DNA from: an uncultured Roseburia sp.
GTDB lineage: Bacteria; Bacillota; Clostridia; Lachnospirales; Lachnospiraceae
Length of the DNA stretch: 36,243 nucleotides
Assembly: GCA_947088345.1 (NCBI GenBank)
Contig: CAMUGE010000034.1
Coordinates: 1-36,243 of the forward strand
Direction of reading: 5' to 3'
The notes beneath the pieces are model-generated. The model ran no database searches, had not been told where the DNA came from, and was given only the letters and a program-made list of their open reading frames with translations. This document shows positions 31,060 to 36,243 of this stretch, one piece after another; the first letter of the stretch is position 1; the number at the start of each line of letters is the position of its first letter. The translations under genes were made by a program, and so were the position numbers.

Positions 31060-31578
31060 TTAGCGCAGCAAATAGGAACAATCATTATTTTCGTGCTTTA
31101 ACAGCCACTTTTTTTTCTCAATTCCGCCGGCATATCCGGTCAAATCGCCGTTCGTTCCAATTACTCTGTGACAGGGTATGATAATTGAAATCGGATTATG
31201 CGCAATTGCTCCTCCGACTGCCTGCGCTGACATATGCTCCTTTCCGTGCCGCTTTGCATATGCTTTTGAAATTTCCCCGTAAGTAGTAACTTCCCCATAT
31301 GGAATCTCGCACAAAAATTGCAATATTTCCTTTCGAAATTCACTGCCGCCCGGCGCAAGCGGAAGTTCCACACTTTTCGGCCGTCCTCCTGCAAAGTAGC
31401 GGTCAAGCCAGTCCGCAGTCTGACTTAAAACATCCGACCCGCTCGTTTCCCGCATTTCCTCTTTTATAGAAGAAAGATAATACTTCTGCCCTTCTATCCA
31501 AAGGCCGATCAAAATGTGATTCTTTTCTGCAAGCAATATTTCCCCCAATGGGGACTTGTATTTTTTTGTGATGATCAA
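31060..31578 (-). CDS. ogt: Methylated-DNA--protein-cysteine methyltransferase
   Basis: 172 residues, normal for Ogt. It removes alkyl groups from O6-guanine by transfer to its own cysteine. The active-site motif IIIPCHRVIG is intact, followed by LTGYAGGIEKKKWLL. The preceding helix-turn-helix reads EIPYGEVTTYGEISKAYAKR. The start is TTG at 31578 with GAGGAG about 9 nt upstream. It is divergent from the PF06541 membrane protein gene and stands alone. Confidence 0.94.
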   Translation of the reverse strand: MIITKKYKSPLGEILLAEKNHILIGLWIEGQKYYLSSIKEEMRETSGSDVLSQTADWLDRYFAGGRPKSVELPLAPGGSEFRKEILQFLCEIPYGEVTTYGEISKAYAKRHGKEHMSAQAVGGAIAHNPISIIIPCHRVIGTNGDLTGYAGGIEKKKWLLKHENNDCSYLLR

Positions 31579-31721
31579 AGACAGCTCTCCTCTCCTGCTT
31601 CTTCTTTATATAGTGTCGATTCAGATATCTGTCATTCCTGTCAAATACTGTAAATTCCTCTTGACTGTACTGTAACTGTATGGTTTATCATACAATAGAG
31701 TAAAAAATAATACAAGCCTGT

Positions 31722-31750
31722 TTGCATATTTCGACAATTCCGTGTATAAT
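31722..31750 (+). promoter_or_regulatory. Sigma-A promoter for the PF06541 membrane protein
   Basis: TTGCAT (31722-31727) and TATAAT (31745-31750) are separated by 17 nt, 65 nt before the start codon at 31816. A TGTATG/CATACA hairpin lies upstream at about 31677-31694. Confidence 0.6.
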
Positions 31751-31815
31751 TTTGATTACTGTTCCCGCACTGCCTGAGAAAGCAAGCGCCGGGGCGGTAT
31801 ACAGAAAGGAGTTTT

Positions 31816-33108
31816 ATGAACTACTCTTTTTACGAAACGTCAATACTCTTTTTTGCCTGGTCATTTCTCGCATGGCTGGCAGAAACATCTTATGCAACAA
31901 TAAAGGAAAAAAATTTTCGCAACAGAGGCTTTGCGTTTGGTCCATTCTGTTTTATCTATGGCTTTGCCGATGTGCTGTTTGCTGTTTTCTTTCAGGAACT
32001 GCGCGGCAATACATTCTTCCTGTATCTGGGATGCGCGGCTGTGGCAACTGCAGTGCAATGGTTTACCGGAAAGGCGCTGGAACGCATTAATCAGAAAAAA
32101 TGGTGGGATTATTCCGATAAAAAATGGAACTTTGACGGATATATCTGTCTTCCCTATTCACTGCTGTGGGGTCTGCTTGGGCTCTTTTCCGTCCGTTATC
32201 TAAACGATTTTGTGCTGTCCCTTTATCATCTGCTGCCAAATTTTCTGGAAAAAACGGTCGTTTTCTGCCTTGCCGCCGCAGGCCTTTTGGATTTTGCCGG
32301 GTCCCTGCTCTCCTGCTGCCATATGGAAGATAAACTTCCGCATATCTTCATATTCAGCCGCAGGATGCAGCAATGGACCTATCGATTTGCCGCAAAAATA
32401 TCAAATCGTATGGAGCGCCGTATCAAACGTGCCTATCCGGCAACTGCACTGGACAATACAGCGGTTTCTTTACAGGAAGAGGAAAAATGCAGCCTTGTTC
32501 AATTATTCTGGCTGTTTTTAATCGGCGCATTTTTAGGCGATATTGTGGAAACAATTTTCTGCCGCCTTACCGTCGGTATCTGGATGAGCAGAAGCAGCGT
32601 TGTATGGGGACCTTTCAGCGTCGTATGGGGGCTTGGCATCGCGCTTGTGACTGCGCTGCTCTACAAAGACAGGGATAAACAGGAACATCATATTTTCTTT
32701 ATCGGCCTTATTTTGGGCGGGGCTTACGAATACATATGCAGCGTTTTTACAGAAATGATATTTGGCAAAGTGTTCTGGGATTACAGCGGTCTGCCGTTTA
32801 ACCTGGGCGGGCGCATCAACCTGCTCTACTGTATTTTCTGGGGATTTGCAGCCGTTATCTGGATGAAAAGCCTCTACCCGAAAATGGCTTTCCTGATTAC
32901 ATGGATTCTGCAAAAAACGGGACGCGTGCTGACCGCTTTCTGTGCCGTGTTTATGGCCGTCAATCTTTTTGTGTCAGTACTGGCGCTGGTTCGCTATGAC
33001 GCCAGAGCAAACGGGCGCAAAGCATCCTGCAGCTGGGAACACATCATGGATCAATATTATGACGATCAGACAATGGAGCGTATCTACCCGAATGCAATCG
33101 CACAATAA
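31816..33108 (+). CDS. PF06541 (CmpB-like) membrane protein, duplicated
   Basis: 430 residues, polytopic. The family is annotated as a putative ABC transporter permease, but no ATPase partner is known. Two homologous halves are visible. Each has an E-T/E-x-S start (FLAWLAETSYATI; FLGDIVETIFCRL), a GFAFGPFCFIYG or VVWGPFSVVWG stretch, and W-D-Y-S followed by F-(D/L)-G-(Y/R)-I-(C/N)-L-x-Y-x-x-(L/F)-W-G. The halves are joined by a charged linker (about 185-230). AGAAAGGAG lies 4 nt before the ATG and a good promoter is upstream. The next gene is a broken GDPD, 87 nt downstream, so the two may once have been one transcript. Confidence 0.85.
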   Translation: MNYSFYETSILFFAWSFLAWLAETSYATIKEKNFRNRGFAFGPFCFIYGFADVLFAVFFQELRGNTFFLYLGCAAVATAVQWFTGKALERINQKKWWDYSDKKWNFDGYICLPYSLLWGLLGLFSVRYLNDFVLSLYHLLPNFLEKTVVFCLAAAGLLDFAGSLLSCCHMEDKLPHIFIFSRRMQQWTYRFAAKISNRMERRIKRAYPATALDNTAVSLQEEEKCSLVQLFWLFLIGAFLGDIVETIFCRLTVGIWMSRSSVVWGPFSVVWGLGIALVTALLYKDRDKQEHHIFFIGLILGGAYEYICSVFTEMIFGKVFWDYSGLPFNLGGRINLLYCIFWGFAAVIWMKSLYPKMAFLITWILQKTGRVLTAFCAVFMAVNLFVSVLALVRYDARANGRKASCSWEHIMDQYYDDQTMERIYPNAIAQ

Positions 33109-33111
33109 ACC

Positions 33112-33174
33112 CGTTTCTGTTTTAAAGAGAAACTGCATTCGCAGATATCTCCTGCGGTTCCTCGAACAGAAACG
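33112..33174. repeat. Nested inverted repeat between the PF06541 gene and the GDPD remnant
   Basis: Perfect 10-bp outer arms CGTTTCTGTT (33112-33121) and AACAGAAACG (33165-33174) enclose smaller stems such as CTGC/GCAG. It lacks a clear T tract. It may be an attenuator, weak terminator or a dispersed element. Confidence 0.45.
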
Positions 33175-33195
33175 TTCTTTGAATGGAGGATTACC

Positions 33196-35022
33196 ACGGC
33201 CGACTTAAAAAAGGTTCTGCATCTGGCAGGAGTGAACTGGCGCACAATGGCAGGATTTGAACTGCTGTACAAATTTTTATCGCTGACAATTGTTACGCCG
33301 CTTTTCTGGGCAATGTTTAACGGCATCCTGCATATTACCGGCTACGAATACCTGACAAAGGAAAATATTTTGTCGTTTCTGCTCAATCCCGTTACAATTG
33401 CTGCGTTGGCGCTGTTATTTTTATGTATGGCAATCTACACGATGATTGATATCGGCCCCGTCATTTTTCTGCTTGACCAGTCCTGCCAGGGAATCAGGGT
33501 CAGTTTGCTGCAGACAGCAGCTTTTGCCTTGAAAAATGCGGGCAGGGTATTTCAATTCAGAAATGTTTTTACAGCGTTTGTCGTATTGTTTCTGATCCCG
33601 TTTTTAAATATTGGCGTTGCGTCAAGTTATGTGAGCGCGATTTCCGTCCCGGAATTTATCCTGGATTTTATTGCAGCAAACAAATTTTTACTTTTCCTGT
33701 TCATCGCCGCAATGGCAGGGCTGACTGCTCTGCTCTTGCGCTGGCTGTATGCATTCCATTATTTTACGCTGGAGGGCTGCAATTTTAAGGAAGCTCGTAA
33801 GAAAAGCGCCCGTTTAAGTCATAAAAGCAAGCGGAAAGACATTGCTTTTTTGCTGGGCACGCAGCTTCTAATTGCGCTGCTTTTTTTTCTATTGAATCTG
33901 ATCGGCATTGTTTTTGCTTTTTTGCTGGGCGAACTGTTTTCCAAACTGCAGCTGCTTGGCATTGTGTCGGCATCTGTTGTCTGGGTCTTTCTGGCCGCGT
34001 CATCTTTTTTGATGTCTGCGCTTGGCACTCCGATCAGCTATGCATGCATCAGCTTTCTGTTTTATGGTCATAAAAATAAAAAACAGGAAGAAATCCTGCA
34101 CATACAGACAGACGGATGCAGTCCAAACAAGCTGAAACGCTCCGCAGCCATCACACTGGAGATATTGCTCTTCACCTGCTGCGTATTTTGCTGCAGCTTC
34201 TACCTGTATGGCGTCTGCCACCATAAAATAAGTCTGCCGGTCGAACATTTCGGCACAATGGAAGTGACTGCACACCGCGGCGCATCGCGCTTCTATCCGT
34301 AAAACACCATGGCAGCTTTCGAAGGGGCAAAAGAACTGGGCGCCGACTGGATAGAGCTCGACGTTCAGCAAAGCAAAGACGGACAGATCTTTGTGATGCA
34401 TGACGCCAACTTTATGCGGACAGCCGGCATCGACTGTAAGACGTGGGAGTTAACTTATAATAAAATAAGCCGCCTGGACGCCGGCAGCTTCTTTGACATA
34501 AAATTTAACGGAGAAAAAATTCCGTTGTTGACAGAAACAATCGCTTTCGCAAAAGACAATCATATCAAACTGAATATTGAACTCAAACCGACCGGACACG
34601 AAGAAAAATTTGAAAAAACAGTCGTGGATATGATCAATCAGGAACATTTCCGGGAACAATGCGTGATCACTTCTCAGGTTTATGAAGTTTTGGAACGTGT
34701 AAAAGCTTACGACCCGCAGATTCAGACTGTCTATGTGATGAGTCTTGCCTACGGAAATATCAACCGTCTTGCTGCAGCAGATAATTTCAGTATCGAGGCG
34801 ACAAGCGTTACAGAAAAGATTGTCTCCGATGTCCACAATGCCGGAAAACAGCTGTATGCATGGACTGTAAACACAGAAGAAAATATAAACCGCATGATTG
34901 ATCCTGGTGTGGATAATATTATAACGGACGATGTAACCCTTGCAAAAGAATGTATCTACCTGAGTAAGACGAGCGATGTGTTCGAAGAATACATAAAATG
35001 GCTGTCACAGAACACCACTTAA
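33196..35022 (+). pseudogene. Membrane glycerophosphodiester phosphodiesterase, start lost and interrupted
   Basis: One reading frame encodes a multi-span N-terminal domain (residues about 1-345, about six to eight helices) and a complete C-terminal GDPD catalytic domain, the usual membrane-anchored GDPD architecture. Two lesions are visible. First, the codon 6 nt after GGAGG (33185-33189) is ACG at 33196, where ATG is expected; the next in-frame start is GTG at 33232. Second, codon 34300-34302 is TAA where the family motif HRGASRFYP-E-NT has Glu (GAA to TAA is one change). Downstream the frame is intact, with metal ligands in WIELDVQ, VMHD and LNIELKP, up to 35022. An ATG at 34309 could restart translation, but that product would lack the HRG His. 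Confidence 0.8.
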
Positions 35023-35027
35023 AATTC

Positions 35028-35809
35028 TCACACCCTGTTAAAAACTGCTGTCACCACAACTGCGCCGTCTTCGATTGACGCAAATACTTCTCCTCCCATT
35101 TTGTGCATCAGCCCGCGGCAGATATATAACCCAAGTCCGCTCCCGTTTATATGCCCGGCATTCATCCCGCGCCAGAAGCTCTCGAAAATATGCGGCAGCT
35201 CCGCTTCTGTAAGCGAACAGCCGCTGTTTTCAATTGAGCTCAGCACGGCATTCTCCTCCTCAGTGCACGAAACGCAAATCTGTTTCCCGTCTCCATATTT
35301 GATGGCATTTTCCATAATATTCTGCAGTACTTCCACGCTGCGTTCCGGATCGCCGTACAGCAGGCAGTCAGAATACGGCTCTGACTGAAATTCCGTTCTC
35401 ACTAGCGAAAGCTTTTCCCTGTAGTACGTGCAGATACCGTCCATCAGACCGGAAAGGTAAAATTCGCCCTCTTTCACCTCAAACTCAAACAGCGCTTCCC
35501 GCGATGCCCGAATCAGACGGGAAAGATAGGACTCTATCTCATCTGCTTTACCGTCAATTTGTTCCGCAATCCGCACCTGTTTCTGCGGATTGGAATAAAG
35601 GCCTTTCGACACCGCTTTTGCATACAGTTTAATCGCTGAAAATGACTGCGAAGCATATCCATTCCCCAGACAAACTGTCCGAAGAAACGATTCCTGTTTT
35701 CTTTGAGCGGTACGATCAGATCACCCCTTGCAAGTTCACCAGGCAGACCAGCCAGACGCTCAAACGGCATGATAATTTTTATCCGGATATAAAACAGGAC
35801 GCAAAACAC
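35028..35809 (-). pseudogene. Histidine kinase remnant lacking sensor and phospho-acceptor region
   Basis: Two reading frames together resemble one kinase. The upstream part (about 35670-35809) encodes the end of a transmembrane helix and a HAMP-like stretch (PFERLAGLPGELARGDLIVP, then FGQFVWGMDMLR). The frame then shifts, and from about 35650 down to 35028 the rest of the kinase follows (SAIKLYAKAVSKGLYSNP, NIMENAIKYGDG, SIENSGCSL, SGLGLYICRGLM). The segment that should hold the H-box (SHDIKTP) between GMDMLR and SAIKL is missing, so the phospho-acceptor His is lost. The sensor domain is also absent: homology stops near 35820, close to an IS256-type remnant. It ends 5 nt from the GDPD stop, tail to tail. 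Confidence 0.75.
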
Positions 35810-35901
35810 AGTAGTGTAAAAAAATTTATATCTTGGGAAAAAATACCTCTTTTGGGGTAAGAATTAGTATATCACAATTCTTATCGAAAAGGAGTATTTT
35901 T

Positions 35902-36126
35902 ATGCGAGTAGCAAAGGAACAAATTCAACAGATTATTGCAGATAACAGCCTTAACAGTGTAGCCGATATCTACACCCTGCTCAGGGACAGTTTCAAAGAC
36001 ATACTTGCAGTGATATACGGACGGTTTCAAAAAATGCCAAACTTTCCGGCAATTATTTTTCCCCATACTACCTACTACGGGAAAAAAGGAAATTTTGGCA
36101 ATGTTTTCCAAAAGTTTTTGAATTAA
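35902..36126 (+). mobile_element. IS256-family transposase, N-terminal remnant
   Basis: The first 35 residues (MRVAKEQIQQIIADNSLNSV, then ADIYTLLRDSFKDIL) match the start of IS256/mutator-type transposases, with AAAAGGAG 7 nt before the ATG at 35902. After about 36006 the usual LxELLEAELDxxLGY sequence is absent and the frame continues into unrelated residues to 36126, so an internal deletion or truncation has removed most of the gene. A small AAGAATT/AATTCTT hairpin (35859-35882) lies just upstream. The element's left edge probably lies near 35820, where the kinase homology ends. Terminal inverted repeats were not established. The last bases (36127-36243) hold nothing I can assign. Confidence 0.65.
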
Positions 36127-36243
36127 TTTATTGCGGTGCAAAATCCGGCTTGGTTTTGGGCGCAAAAAAAACAGGAACAATCACAACATTTTTTATGCTA
36201 ACTGCATAACCTCGGTTTCAAGTTCCCTTAATTCGTCTAATGA

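Noticed and set aside
36193-36243. Minus-strand open frame entering from the right edge (ends in ETEVMQLA then stop)
   Set aside because: Only 16 codons are visible, without a recognisable family. It may be the end of a gene to the right but cannot be supported.

Overview
The window looks like a chromosomal segment of a low-to-mid GC Clostridia member, most likely a Lachnospiraceae-type gut anaerobe. The reasons are strong Gram-positive Shine-Dalgarno sites (AGGAGG, AAAGGAG and G-run variants), the gene families present (VanW, GH127, PF06541/CmpB-like, ThrH, OmpR/HK pairs, sugar ABC permeases with no local ATPase), lipoprotein and secreted proteins, and many short structured intergenic repeats. 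This taxonomic placement is an inference from gene content; there is no rRNA or tRNA in the window.

Left part (1-5380, read right to left): a GDP-L-fucose operon, gmd, fcl, manC, manA, followed closely by two small membrane proteins (DUF4234 and DUF2752) and a terminator at 46-77. A divergent AraC-family regulator (5408) faces it. Next come azlC/azlD (branched-chain amino acid export) and a convergent thrH-like phosphatase (7445-8053). At 8171-8295 there is a structured repeat, then a strong promoter and a secreted three-repeat acidic protein (8419-9504). L-lactate dehydrogenase and a bacteriohemerythrin follow on the minus strand.

Central part (11129-19805): the most unusual block. A minus-strand operon encodes a lipoprotein that joins an Asp-box (BNR/propeller-like) region to a sugar solute-binding domain, two MalF/MalG-type permeases, an HlyD-type membrane-fusion protein and a MacB-core-like protein without an FtsX permease domain. 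No ATPase is present. A two-component system (response regulator, histidine kinase) is transcribed divergently from it. The order suggests one import/export or envelope-sensing module.

Right-central part (19871-29764, minus strand): a Glu-rich coiled-coil protein; a possible operon RR, HK, VanW, GH127, MTA/SAH nucleosidase; a GatD-like polyol-phosphate dehydrogenase with an IspD/TarI-family cytidylyltransferase (a possible CDP-polyol pair); and a Nudix hydrolase.

Right end (29997-36243): a secreted protein made of 14 C-x4-C-x5-H-x-H modules, containing three identical 96-bp tandem DNA repeats; an O6-alkylguanine methyltransferase; a duplicated PF06541 membrane protein; then a decaying stretch: a membrane glycerophosphodiester phosphodiesterase gene with an ACG at the expected start and a nonsense codon in its HRG...PENT motif, a histidine kinase remnant lacking its phospho-acceptor segment, and an IS256-family transposase remnant.

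Two dispersed repeat families were found by comparing intergenic regions: one forms the 5' leader, including the ribosome-binding region, of two unrelated genes (17736-17778 and 24240-24282); the other begins at the stop codon of two unrelated genes (14231-14314 and 28522-28582).
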